DNA of 64,000 nt from Levyella massiliensis (GCF_000308275.2 NZ_HG529490.1:771695-835694); one strand, 5' to 3'; counted from the stretch's first letter, positions 26,402 through 34,716 are shown. Numbers and translations are program-made. The notes: generated from the letters alone by a model not told the origin.

Positions 26402-28693
26402 TTAAATTTGCATGGCCGTTTCATACGCTTGCCACACCGCCGTTTGAATATTGCCGACGCTATTGCAATCGCCAATCCAATAGGTATTGGTGCGTGTCCC
26501 CTTCGCGATGAGCGGTTTTGGCACGTAGCCGACAGCGGAGATAGCCGAATCGCAGGGCAGTTCATGGCTCTCGCCCGACTGATCCTTGTATACGATGCAA
26601 CCGTCCTTCACCTCGGTTAAGGCTGCATTGAGATACACCGGTACGTTCTTCCAAGCAAACCATTCGCGCAAATACGACGAATTGGCTAGGCACACGCCCG
26701 GAGTGGCGATCAGGTCTTCCTTCATTTCAATAATAAAGGGCTTCTTCCCCTCCAACGCCAATTCATACGCAATTTCACAGCCCGTCAGACTGCCGCCGAT
26801 AACGGCCACCGTTTCGCCAACTTGTTTACCCATTAAAAAATCCGTGGCTTCCACCGTCTTCTCAAAGCCCGATACTTTTTTCAGCATAATGGGCGTTGCT
26901 CCCGTAGCAATGATCACAGGATCGTCTCCAAAGCTTTCATCGGCGCTTATCGTATCTTTTAATTGTACGGTAATGTCAAGTCGCTTCATTTCGCCGCGAT
27001 ACCAATCTAAGAGATCGCGCATGGGCTTTTTATACGACTCGGCACCGCCCGGAATCACCACGCCGCCCAGAGCATCGCTCTTTTCATGAATCACCGGCTC
27101 ATGGCCTCGCAGCTTCAACACGCGCGCTGCCTCCATGCCGCCCACGCCGCCACCAATGATATGCACCGTTTTTTTCTGTGTCGTTTTTTCAATATGGTGT
27201 TTATCCCATTGCATGGTTTCCGCATTGACTGCACAGCGTGCCAAATGCAGCGAATCCTCCATCTCCTGCATATTCGGCGTACCTTCCCATTTGCTCATAT
27301 TAAAGCACGCATTGTGGCAAAGGATGCACGGGCGAATTTCATCGCGACGTCCTTCTTTGAGCTTCGTCACCCATTCCTGATCCGCCAAAAAAGCACGCGC
27401 AAAGCCCACACCATCCAGCGTTCCCTCTGCCACTTCCTTGGCCCCCTGCTCGGGCGTCATGCGGCCTGCGCACACCACAGGAATATCCACCGCCTTTTTG
27501 ATCTCCTTGACTTCGGCCAAATTGCAATTCTCCGGCATGTAAATCGGCGGATGGCACCAATACCACGCATCATAGGTCCCATTGTCGCAGTTAAGCATAT
27601 CATAGCCCGCTTCCTGCAGATAGCGTGCCGCCCATCGCGACTCTTCCATATCCCGTCCGACTTCCGTATATGCCTCTCCCGGCAATGCTCCCTGTCGAAA
27701 TCCTTTTGTCTTCGATTCCACCGAATACCGCAGCGATACCGGAAAATCTTCTCCGCACACTCTTTTAATTTCTTTGACAATCTCCACTGCAAAGCGATAG
27801 CGATTCTCCGCACATCCTCCGTAGGCATCGCTTCTCTTGTTCACATACTTCAACGTAAACTGATCCAGCAAATATCCTTCATGAACGGCATGTACCTCCA
27901 CGCCATCCACGCCGGCCTCCTGCAACAATTTCGCCGACTTTCCGAACGCCTCCACCATTTCATGAATCTCATCCTCACGCATGGCTCGCGATGGCACCTT
28001 GTCCGACCAGCGATTTGGCGCTTCCGACGCTGACGCCGTAATTCGATCCAGATTCAGCACCGGCTTTGCGAAAAAGCGCAACATCGGATTCGTATACAGC
28101 TTCTCCATCATCGGCGAAATCGTAAACGACCGCCCGAATCCCGCCGTCAGCTGTACAAACAACTTGGCCCCCGTCTTATGGAAATCCACCAGCCACTTAG
28201 CCAAATCTCGATACATCTTTTTATTCTTATACAGCCACTGCCCAAACATCGGATTCAGCACCGGCTGGCATCCCGGCAGAACCAATCCCACATTATTCTC
28301 CGCCACCGTTTGAATAAAATGCGCCCCCATTTCATCAAAATGATTCTTCTCCATCCATCCCAGCAAATTCGTTCCCCCCATCGATGTCATCACGATGCGG
28401 TTCTTAATCGTCACCTTCCCAATCTGCCACTGTGTAAACAGCGCTGACAAATCCTCTCCCTCGACCGGATTTTTTTGCAGCGATGCGAGAGCTTTCGGAT
28501 CAGGCTCCGTATCTTGCGGTATTTCAGGGGCTGGTTTGGCCGTGGAGTGGACTTCCGGCGTTGGTGTTGCGGGTTGGGCTTCCGACGCGGGGTTCTGCGT
28601 GGCAAGGCGAGCTGCCGTTGTGGGTGCTGCTGCAGTTTGCGCTCCTGGCGCGGCTACGCGAGCTTCTTTTAATAATTCCGATACAGTTTTCAT
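26402..28693 (-). CDS. Old-yellow-enzyme type NADH:flavin oxidoreductase/2,4-dienoyl-CoA reductase-like
   Basis: 763 residues. Residues 1-85 are an unusual low-complexity extension rich in Ala, Pro and Thr. The FMN TIM barrel follows (KVTIKNRIVMTSMGG, then HAVHEGYLLDQF with catalytic residues). The Fe-S cluster cysteines sit in PCILCHNACFN plus a later cysteine. The C-terminal FAD/NAD part has IIGGGVGGMEAARVLKLRGH and AVIGGSLTGCEIAYELALEG. This is the FadH/enoate reductase layout, with electron flow NADH to FAD to 4Fe-4S to FMN to an alkene. AGGAGGC precedes the ATG at 28,693. The substrate is unknown; the following thioesterase hints at CoA chemistry. Confidence 0.88.
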   Translation of the reverse strand: MKTVSELLKEARVAAPGAQTAAAPTTAARLATQNPASEAQPATPTPEVHSTAKPAPEIPQDTEPDPKALASLQKNPVEGEDLSALFTQWQIGKVTIKNRIVMTSMGGTNLLGWMEKNHFDEMGAHFIQTVAENNVGLVLPGCQPVLNPMFGQWLYKNKKMYRDLAKWLVDFHKTGAKLFVQLTAGFGRSFTISPMMEKLYTNPMLRFFAKPVLNLDRITASASEAPNRWSDKVPSRAMREDEIHEMVEAFGKSAKLLQEAGVDGVEVHAVHEGYLLDQFTLKYVNKRSDAYGGCAENRYRFAVEIVKEIKRVCGEDFPVSLRYSVESKTKGFRQGALPGEAYTEVGRDMEESRWAARYLQEAGYDMLNCDNGTYDAWYWCHPPIYMPENCNLAEVKEIKKAVDIPVVCAGRMTPEQGAKEVAEGTLDGVGFARAFLADQEWVTKLKEGRRDEIRPCILCHNACFNMSKWEGTPNMQEMEDSLHLARCAVNAETMQWDKHHIEKTTQKKTVHIIGGGVGGMEAARVLKLRGHEPVIHEKSDALGGVVIPGGAESYKKPMRDLLDWYRGEMKRLDITVQLKDTISADESFGDDPVIIATGATPIMLKKVSGFEKTVEATDFLMGKQVGETVAVIGGSLTGCEIAYELALEGKKPFIIEMKEDLIATPGVCLANSSYLREWFAWKNVPVYLNAALTEVKDGCIVYKDQSGESHELPCDSAISAVGYVPKPLIAKGTRTNTYWIGDCNSVGNIQTAVWQAYETAMQI

Positions 28694-28705
28694 AATGCCT
28701 CCTAT

Positions 28706-28743
28706 GCCGCTTTGAAAACGACTCCCGACGTTTTCAAAGCGGC
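28706..28743. promoter_or_regulatory. Perfect 15-bp inverted repeat in the leader of the reductase gene
   Basis: GCCGCTTTGAAAACG and its exact complement are separated by eight bases (ACTCCCGA) and end about five bases before the ribosome binding site of the reductase gene. It could be an operator for a dimeric repressor or an RNA hairpin controlling access to the ribosome site. There is no T-run, so it is not a terminator. Confidence 0.6.
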
Positions 28744-28912
28744 CTCCTTCACTACTTCCAATCGATAAAACCAAAATATGTGCTTATCAATAGGAAAGCT
28801 TTTCACTCCTAATTTACCCTGTTGAGCAAAAAATTTGCGATAATACGGAATATCTCGCGATGTGGCAAGGCAAAAATTCTCTTTTTAGCCGAGCTTTCTG
28901 ATTAATACGGCA

Positions 28913-28966
28913 GGCGGCTCATCGAACCGCCTTCACTTGTGTCAAACTGCGCCGCGTGAGCGGCGC
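28913..28966. repeat. Paired G+C hairpins at left flank of array B
   Basis: Two hairpins, GGCGGcTC/GAaCCGCC (28913-28931) and GCGCCGC-GTGA-GCGGCGC (28949-28966), joined by TTCACTTGTGTCAAACT. The same pair recurs after the array at 29434-29488. The first belongs to the family that ends pdxT. Confidence 0.65.
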
Positions 28967-28999
28967 TGCTTCTGGACAATGCGACGCAACGACGTGTAG

Positions 29000-29358
29000 C
29001 GGCTAGGTATTTTTTGATATACGGTTTTTACCTAGCCGACAATCGCAGTCGATCGCCGTGCGGCGGCTAGGTATTTTCCCATATACGGTTTTTACCTAGC
29101 CGAAATACGCCTTGCAACGCCGTGCGGCGGCTAGGTATTTTTCCTTATACGGTTTTTACCTAGTCGGAAATCGCCTTGCTGTGCTATGCGACGGCTAGGT
29201 ATTTTTCTATATACGGTTTTTACCTAGCCGAAACACGCCTTGCAACGCCGTGCGGCGACTAGGTATTTTTCCATATACAGTTTTTACCTAGCCGAAATAC
29301 GCCTTGCAGTGCCATGCGGTGGCTAGGTATTTTCCCGTATTCGGTTTTTACCTAGCCG
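29000..29358. repeat. Palindrome array B: six 39-bp hairpins exactly 64 bp apart
   Basis: Units start at 29000, 29064, 29128, 29192, 29256 and 29320, an exact 64-bp period. Each is CGGCTAGGTA, a 19-base T-rich loop (for example TTTTTCCATATACGGTTTT), then TACCTAGCCG. The 25-base spacers are similar to each other (consensus near AAATACGCCTTGCAACGCCG) but with changes. Arm sequence is unrelated to array A, yet hairpin size, loop length and period are the same. The array fills the gene-free stretch between the reductase gene and the lipoprotein gene. Confidence 0.93.
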
Positions 29359-29433
29359 AATAACGCACACAGGTGCCACAAGTCCATTAATGAAGCCCGG
29401 CTCCGCCGGGCCTTTGTAAATGAAATTAAGGAA

Positions 29434-29488
29434 GGCGGCCCATTGGGCCGCCCTCCACTTGTATCAAACCGCGCCGCGCGAGCGGCGC
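29434..29488. repeat. Paired G+C hairpins at right flank of array B
   Basis: GGCGGCCCA-T-TGGGCCGCC (29434-29452) and GCGCCGC-GCGA-GCGGCGC (29471-29488), joined by CTCCACTTGTATCAAACC, repeat the left-flank pair. One may serve as terminator beyond the leftward lipoprotein gene. Confidence 0.65.
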
Positions 29489-29577
29489 TCCTTATTTTTA
29501 ATCGCCGCCGGAGGCGGCTCTTTCTGCGTCACTCGGACGACTTTCGCGCTTACGTTAAAAACGCAAGGAAAACAAGA

Positions 29578-30279
29578 TTATTGCTGCGAACTCTTTAATT
29601 TGTCGGTATCCCAATCTTCTATGATGTCGCCGGTTTTCGCATGAATATATTGCACATGGACGCGCGTGACTTTATCGCCGGAAAAGATGCCATAAAAAGC
29701 GCCTTGCATTGAAAATTGCATCGTCAGCATGGATTCTTCGAGGTTGAGTTCCGTTGCATTCAAATAGACTTTGTAGTCCGTAAAGGTCGGATTGGATTCA
29801 ATTTTTACAATGCGATGCCCTTTAGAATTAGCGATGATTTTATTGCTATTTTCTTTAAATTGCTCTTGAAAACTTTGGAGGATCGCCTGATGCTTTTGCT
29901 TGGACATATAGAAGGTTTCACTGCCATCGGCATTTCGCTCGATTTTGAATACGCCATCCTCTTGTTCGGCATCCAGGGATGCGTCTTTCTGTACCAATTC
30001 TTTGGGAATCGTAATTTTTACATCAAACCAACCTTTTTCCACCTTCGTTTTACCAATAGCATTGATATCGCTGGCTTCATTTTCCATTTCCGAAGCGGCA
30101 GCATCGCTGTTCGATGGCGATTTCGAAGACGAGGATTCAAGTGCTTCCGAGGATTCATTGTCCGTTTCTGAAGAAGAAACCGCATCACTGCTTTTTGTGG
30201 AAGTCTTGGGCGTTCCACCGCAACCCTGCAAAATAAGGCTCAAACCAATCGCTACGATACATAAGGAAATTTTTTTCAT
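29578..30279 (-). CDS. Predicted lipoprotein of unknown function
   Basis: 233 residues. MKKISLCIVAIGLSLILQGC is a signal peptide with lipobox LQGC, so cysteine 20 should be lipidated and the protein anchored outside the membrane. Residues about 25-70 are a Ser/Glu/Asp-rich spacer. The rest is a compact alpha/beta domain with a pattern seen in other Firmicutes lipoproteins (KVEKGWFDVKITIPKELV, then KSNKIIANSKGHRIVKIE-like region) that I cannot assign. The start at 30,279 follows GAGGGAGCC. The last gene before base composition drops. Confidence 0.8.
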   Translation of the reverse strand: MKKISLCIVAIGLSLILQGCGGTPKTSTKSSDAVSSSETDNESSEALESSSSKSPSNSDAAASEMENEASDINAIGKTKVEKGWFDVKITIPKELVQKDASLDAEQEDGVFKIERNADGSETFYMSKQKHQAILQSFQEQFKENSNKIIANSKGHRIVKIESNPTFTDYKVYLNATELNLEESMLTMQFSMQGAFYGIFSGDKVTRVHVQYIHAKTGDIIEDWDTDKLKSSQQ

Positions 30280-30651
30280 ATGGCTCCCTCTATCTTTCAT
30301 ACTGAAACGCCGATGTTTTGAAGCAAAATATACCCAATCATAATCAGGCTTTGATCATCTTCATCACGCATTCCACATGGCTCGGTTCTCCAATGAACAA
30401 CCTATTCATCACCTACTGTACAAGGGAATGGTGGAACACCAATTTTCGCCTTAAAATGGGTATGTCGAACCGATACGAGTGTTGAGTTGCCCTATTGCTC
30501 GTATAGGCAAATAGGGTAAATGCCTATTACCTAAATTTCAATTTTCGGTGCAATCCAACTGACGGATTAAACTGAAATTTGTTACTCATCTTGGAACGAT
30601 AAATATTTCAATTTTGTGTGTCACTTACCTTTTATAGTTATAATAGTATCA
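30280..30651. other. Boundary region without genes
   Basis: G+C drops from resident to accessory level here. It contains an imperfect hairpin CCCTATT...AATAGGG (about 30491-30517) and an inverted pair AAATTTCA...TGAAATTT (about 30533-30580). I see no gene and no clear element end or direct repeat. Confidence 0.45.
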
Positions 30652-31686
30652 TTAGAATTTTATGCTCTGATTTACTGCATCCACCACAGCCTCTACACCA
30701 AACGGAATGATGCATCTTGGTGTTGCATGACCGATGTTTATATTAGCAACAATCGGAAGTTCTGGATTGTCTATAACCTCTACAATAATCTTTTTATATT
30801 CATCAAAATATAGTTCATCCATTGGCTTGCCACATAACACACCTGAGACCACATCAAAGACTCCTGCCTTTTTTATGGCCTCCACCATCTTTCTATAGTG
30901 TTCAGGATTTGGTTGCTCTTCACTTGTTTCAAGTAGAAGTATTTTTCCTTTCCAATCCTCCAAAGCTGGGAATAGACCATATTTCTCACATAACAAAACA
31001 GTATCAGAATATCTGCTGTCATCAAAAACATCGTACATACTTTCAAGACAACCGCCTAAAATCTTCCCTGAGAACACTGTCTTCCCTTGAAGAAGCTGAA
31101 AGCCTTCATTTTTATGCTTAACTCTTTCAGTACCCACTGCTCTTACAGACCAGTCTGTTCGCTCTTCACACCAAATATCACTTGGCACAATTTCATTAAT
31201 GTGCTCCGTACTAATCAACTCTTCAAAATACTTTTTTGTATATGACAACATATCATCTTCCATTTCGCATATATCTGCCAGGAATGACTGTCCATAAAAT
31301 GTATTAAATCCGAGCTTGTGTAGCATTAGATGATTCATTGTAGTGTCTGAAAATCCAAGAAATATTTTTCCCTTTCCCGCTGCATCAATAGCCTCTTTTA
31401 GCTCACTATTATCAAACAAATATGGAAGTAATCGATATGTATCATCTCCACCGATTGCACAGAGAATCATGTCGACATCCTTATCCCTCATTGCCAAGAG
31501 CAAATCATCAGCTCTCTCTTTTGGATGATTTTTTATATACTCAATTCCTTTCATTGCATGTGGCATAACTTTTACATTTAGGCCAAATTCTTCTAGCCTT
31601 TTAAGTCCTATATTTACTTCATGCTTTACATAGTCTTCACCTATCGTTCCTGCCGATAGGCTAACAAGCGCCACATTTTTTATCAT
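30652..31686 (-). CDS. S66 family peptidase (MccF/LD-carboxypeptidase-like)
   Basis: 344 residues. The S66 fold is shown by LVSLSAGTIG at the start, the nucleophile region ILCAIGGDDTYRLLPYLF and the C-terminal ANINIGHATPRCIIPFG with the catalytic histidine. This subgroup is the MccF-like one that inactivates microcin C-type peptide nucleotides, rather than LdcA acting on cell wall; a self-protection role is plausible but inferred. GGAGGAGG precedes the ATG. The gene is A+T-rich and lies just inside the accessory region. Confidence 0.85.
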   Translation of the reverse strand: MIKNVALVSLSAGTIGEDYVKHEVNIGLKRLEEFGLNVKVMPHAMKGIEYIKNHPKERADDLLLAMRDKDVDMILCAIGGDDTYRLLPYLFDNSELKEAIDAAGKGKIFLGFSDTTMNHLMLHKLGFNTFYGQSFLADICEMEDDMLSYTKKYFEELISTEHINEIVPSDIWCEERTDWSVRAVGTERVKHKNEGFQLLQGKTVFSGKILGGCLESMYDVFDDSRYSDTVLLCEKYGLFPALEDWKGKILLLETSEEQPNPEHYRKMVEAIKKAGVFDVVSGVLCGKPMDELYFDEYKKIIVEVIDNPELPIVANINIGHATPRCIIPFGVEAVVDAVNQSIKF

Positions 31687-31799
31687 GCTATCTCCTCCTC
31701 CATTGTCATGAAAATCAAATTTTCATCCCTACAAATTCAAATTTGTCTATTCCATTAAATTATGATTTGTTATTGTTCACTAAACAGAATTTTATCTCT

Positions 31800-32606
31800 C
31801 TACCGTGGATTCAGATATGTAATCGGATTCTGTGCCGACTGGTTTAACTTCAGTCCGGCTATCGACTTTCCAATGTAGAATGATTCATTCTCATCAAGCG
31901 GAAGTCCCTGTTCATATCCTTCATCCACGAAGAATAATCTATTTTCAGTTTTCGGTGTCAGAACGATATCCTGTCTTGGAAGTCTGTCCTTTGCCTCTTT
32001 ACATACAAACCACTCTGATGGCTTATATACGGCCACAATCAAAGAATTGTAAACACCGAAAACATACTCAACTGTTTTAACCTTTACCTTTGATGCTCTC
32101 CAAACACCACGAACAGCATCATATAATACCTTCTCATCCATACCTCTCTGATAGAGTCTGTTTATTTTGATGACAAGGATTTTGTGCCTGATGTCTTTTT
32201 CTTCAAGCGGGGCGGCACCGTTTATTCTTTCATACTCATCAACTGATAAAGCCTCTGCCGAATGATGTCCGGCAACAATGTTTGTAAGTCCCGCATCACT
32301 AACATAGTTGAATGCATTGATCAGTGATGCCTCTGCAGCAAATGCCTCTTCTTCAGTTAAGTTTGAATTTATAATTATCTTTTCTACTTCAAGTCCGGCA
32401 TCCTTGATATCTGTGATAGTCTTCAGTTTCAACTTCTCACTATCTGGACTACCCAGGCTTTCTTTTTCATGCTCAAACACTCTGTTTTTCGTGCCTTTTC
32501 CAATATAGAAGATTTGCTTTGTGCATGGATCTATGAGTCCGTACACATAATAATCTCCAAGTGAAAGGAGGCTCTTCTCTGAAAATCTATCCGTAGAACT
32601 CACCAC
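31800..32606 (-). CDS. GIY-YIG domain protein
   Basis: 268 residues. The N-terminal GIY-YIG nuclease motif is LGDYYVYGLID followed by IFYIGKGTKNRVFEH (residues 16-51), with the arginine of RVFEHEKES and a glutamate in LTEEEAFAAEASLINAF in the LEM-3-like pattern. The C-terminal half (about 140-265) contains repeated SFYIGKS-like strands and no recognised domain. The start is a GTG just beyond the stop of the small XRE gene, so the two are coupled. A restriction or element-maintenance nuclease is possible. Confidence 0.78.
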   Translation of the reverse strand: MVSSTDRFSEKSLLSLGDYYVYGLIDPCTKQIFYIGKGTKNRVFEHEKESLGSPDSEKLKLKTITDIKDAGLEVEKIIINSNLTEEEAFAAEASLINAFNYVSDAGLTNIVAGHHSAEALSVDEYERINGAAPLEEKDIRHKILVIKINRLYQRGMDEKVLYDAVRGVWRASKVKVKTVEYVFGVYNSLIVAVYKPSEWFVCKEAKDRLPRQDIVLTPKTENRLFFVDEGYEQGLPLDENESFYIGKSIAGLKLNQSAQNPITYLNPR

Positions 32607-32834
32607 CTATTCGTTGCTTGTTTTTATCTGCTCTCCATCCGGGAAGATAAATGACTGCTCAAAGGTTACACCCATGACATCAGCTATCAGCTTTAATTCT
32701 TCCAAAGTCACAGTATCTCGTTTCAGTTTCTTGCCAAAGTTCTGTGGAGTCTGACCTATCCGTCTGGCAAGTTCTGAAAGACTTATATTCTTTTTATTAC
32801 ATAATTCTTTAATCATATCGGATGTCTTCATCAT
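32607..32834 (-). CDS. Small XRE-type helix-turn-helix protein
   Basis: 75 residues: a single HTH_3 domain (NISLSELARRIGQTPQNFGK, residues 16-36, then LELKLIADVMGVTF-like) with a short tail. It immediately precedes the GIY-YIG gene on the same strand and probably regulates it. The second methionine is an equally good start. Confidence 0.8.
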   Translation of the reverse strand: MMKTSDMIKELCNKKNISLSELARRIGQTPQNFGKKLKRDTVTLEELKLIADVMGVTFEQSFIFPDGEQIKTSNE

Positions 32835-32943
32835 AATCCTCCATGTCTAAAACGCACCTCAACTCATTTTATTATAAACCATTTGATTGATATTTTCAAT
32901 CCTGGCACAGTTTTGCTCTGTAAATTATTTATGAATGACAAAA

Positions 32944-32967
32944 ACACCCTGCATCACTGCAAGGTGT
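32944..32967 (-). terminator. Rho-independent terminator, leftward
   Basis: ACACCTTGCA-GTGA-TGCAGGGTGT on the minus strand, followed by TTTTTG. It lies just beyond the recombinase-like tail. Confidence 0.7.
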
Positions 32968-32989
32968 CCGTATCATATTCCATATTCAA

Positions 32990-33063
32990 TTATCTCTTAA
33001 GTTCAAGTGTCATGCCGGATTTGAATTCAAAGATAAGCTTGTCATCAAAGATAGCCAAGATCA
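32990..33063 (-). pseudogene. C-terminal tail resembling a serine recombinase
   Basis: The frame without a start ends IFDDKLIFEFKSGMTLELKR then stop, the kind of strand pair that closes large serine recombinases of integrative elements. It overlaps, in another frame, the end of the methyltransferase stub, so it marks a junction. The family assignment is from a short segment only. Confidence 0.4.
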
Positions 33064-33101
33064 AGACCACCGCAACCACTAAACAAACTAATTACGTTCA
33101 T
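33045..33101 (-). pseudogene. N-terminal stub of a DNA cytosine methyltransferase
   Basis: Eighteen codons, MNVISLFSGCGGLDLGYL then stop. LFSGCGGLDLG is motif I (AdoMet binding) of C5-cytosine methyltransferases of the Dcm family. Its ATG overlaps the TAA of the XRE gene before it (TAATG), and GGAGG lies in that gene's end, so it was the second gene of a regulator-methyltransferase operon. Everything after motif I is lost and replaced by the recombinase-like tail. Confidence 0.7.
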
Positions 33102-33316
33102 TATTTTTCCTCCCATACCTTTGAATCTACTTCAAAGGAAATATCGTTCTTTTCACAAAAATCTTTGATTTTCTTTAATGCCTGATAATTTGGAATTGCC
33201 TTTTCATTTTCCCAACGATTTACTGTTGAAAAAGAGACACCAATCGCATCAGCGAACTCCGTTTGATTCAACAGACATTTTCTTCTAATATCTTTAATCT
33301 CACTGCTTATACTCAT
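33101..33316 (-). CDS. XRE-type regulator, former controller of a methyltransferase gene
   Basis: 71 residues. HTH_3 domain LLNQTEFADAIGVSFSTVN then RWENEKAIPN covers most of the protein, followed by a short tail ISFEVDSKVWEEK. It overlaps the methyltransferase stub, so it was probably a controller protein of a restriction-modification operon. It appears intact and may still bind DNA. Confidence 0.8.
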   Translation of the reverse strand: MSISSEIKDIRRKCLLNQTEFADAIGVSFSTVNRWENEKAIPNYQALKKIKDFCEKNDISFEVDSKVWEEK

Positions 33317-33810
33317 GAGTGACCTCCTTATCCATTTATATATCGTTATTATAGCATATTTAACTCGAAAAGTAAATTGATTTTAGCGTAAATTCCGCAC
33401 TACCAATTAAATAAATATCATAAGACGTGTGCCAAAATACGGACAGCTAAAATCAATATTTTTGTCTTAACAACCCCAAATCAATACTTCTGTCTATCCA
33501 ACTATAAAAATCCGCCTCTCTGCAACTCCCAAAACGTAGAAAATCCGAGGATCTGGATTAACTTCCAAATCCTCGGAAAATCCTTATATTTCAAGCATTT
33601 TTACACTATCAATTATGTACTTTAGTCAACAGAACCACGCTCTCCGCATGTGTCATGACTACCCTGATGATAACCATGCATCAAGAAAAGAGTCTTAACG
33701 CTCGTTGCACGATGGAAGATGGCAAAGGTAATCTTGTTGGAGGGCGCGAATCAAAGGCTGATTAATTAGCATAATTATTCATATAACTTAGGATTTGTTC
33801 GTTGACGACA
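33317..33810. other. Gene-free debris region
   Basis: Nearly 500 bases without an intact gene. It has a hairpin CCGAGGAT...ATCCTCGG at 33545-33576 and, on the minus strand at 33620-33675, a tail reading THAESVVLLTKVHN then stop, resembling the end of RlmD-type 23S rRNA uracil methyltransferases. A short + frame at about 33679-33768 (MHQEKSLNARCTMEDGKG and 11 more) resembles no family I know. Confidence 0.45.
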
Positions 33811-34230
33811 TCAAAACCAATTTACTCTTTCATCTCTAAATTCAGGATCGCTGCTTTGCTGATAAGGGTTGTAGTTACTTCGATTGCATCCATATTCCTT
33901 TAAAAATTTTATCTTATTATCAGCCGTCCATTCAATCAAAGAAACTCCGTCAAATTCTTCTGTTTTTCCTGTATGCATTTCATTTTTGAAATACCATTCA
34001 ACGATAGTCTGATTTTCTTTATGAAAAAATTGCTTAATTTCCCATACCAAAACTTTCCCTCTCGTATTCCACTCTTTAAACCAGTGTTTTACTGTTTGCA
34101 GATCATAATATTGTGGTCCCCAGCTTTCCGTGTAAACCACATTTTCTGAAAAAATATGATCCATACCTAAATCTCGTTGAATTATCCACATCTCAAACCA
34201 CAAACGTATTATTTCTTCTTTTTCTTTCAT
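33811..34230 (-). CDS. NTF2-like (SnoaL-type) protein
   Basis: 139 residues with the cone-shaped NTF2 fold pattern: an N-terminal helix with IIRLWFEMWI, the strand HIFSENVVYTESWGPQYY, then VKHWFKEWNTRGKVLVWEI, and strands TIVEWYFKNEM and FDGVSLIEW. Such proteins include small-ligand isomerases and many of unknown role. It is a single-gene unit of the accessory region with no hint of partners. Confidence 0.8.
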   Translation of the reverse strand: MKEKEEIIRLWFEMWIIQRDLGMDHIFSENVVYTESWGPQYYDLQTVKHWFKEWNTRGKVLVWEIKQFFHKENQTIVEWYFKNEMHTGKTEEFDGVSLIEWTADNKIKFLKEYGCNRSNYNPYQQSSDPEFRDERVNWF

Positions 34231-34401
34231 AAAAACCTCATAAGTTAAATGTTCGTTTCATTAAAATACATGAATCTCAAACTCGTGCTTCATGGATTCT
34301 TCCAGCAACCGTCTATATGCGCCCATAGTGAATACAATATCAATGCTACGAATCGACAATCATTTCATTCCATGTGTAATCTGTAAAGAAGATTGTTTGT
34401 C

Positions 34402-34716
34402 TCATTTAGCTTTCTTGGGTTTCTTTTCGGGCAGTTCCGTATACATACCTTCCAGTAGTTCTTTAATTAAATCCGTATCCTCAAATCTGTCGAATACGTG
34501 CATCAACGTCTTTGAACCTTCATAGGGATAACGCAATTCTGTGCCTGCAAGAAGTCTATCCGATGTAGGCGTTTTCTTCAGAAACAGTTCATTATCGCCA
34601 ATATCACCTATCAGTTTACCGTTAAGGTATACAAGGTATCCGCCCATCATGGATTTTAGGGTAATATCGCCAGCTACGGAAAAACAATCACGAACATATT
34701 CGTTAAATGTATTCAC
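34402..34716 (-). CDS. TfoX N-terminal domain protein
   Basis: 104 residues from a GTG at 34,716 preceded by GGGGGGG; an upstream in-frame GTG has no such site. The sequence MNTFNEYVRDCFSVAGDITL then KSMMGGYLVYLNGKLIGDI matches the TfoX/Sxy N-terminal domain, with a lysine-rich tail KKPKKAK. In Firmicutes it occurs alone, and a competence role is not implied. Confidence 0.82.
   Translation of the reverse strand: MNTFNEYVRDCFSVAGDITLKSMMGGYLVYLNGKLIGDIGDNELFLKKTPTSDRLLAGTELRYPYEGSKTLMHVFDRFEDTDLIKELLEGMYTELPEKKPKKAK

Noticed and set aside
28395-28715. Frames opposite the Ala/Pro/Thr-rich N-terminus of the reductase
   Set aside because: Low-complexity coding on one strand opens the other frames; the reductase start has AGGAGGC and the domain continues in frame.
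29000-29358. Integron attC cassette array
   Set aside because: Units are tandem with no genes between them, lack the attC core RYYYAAC/GTTRRRY pair, and no integron integrase is present.
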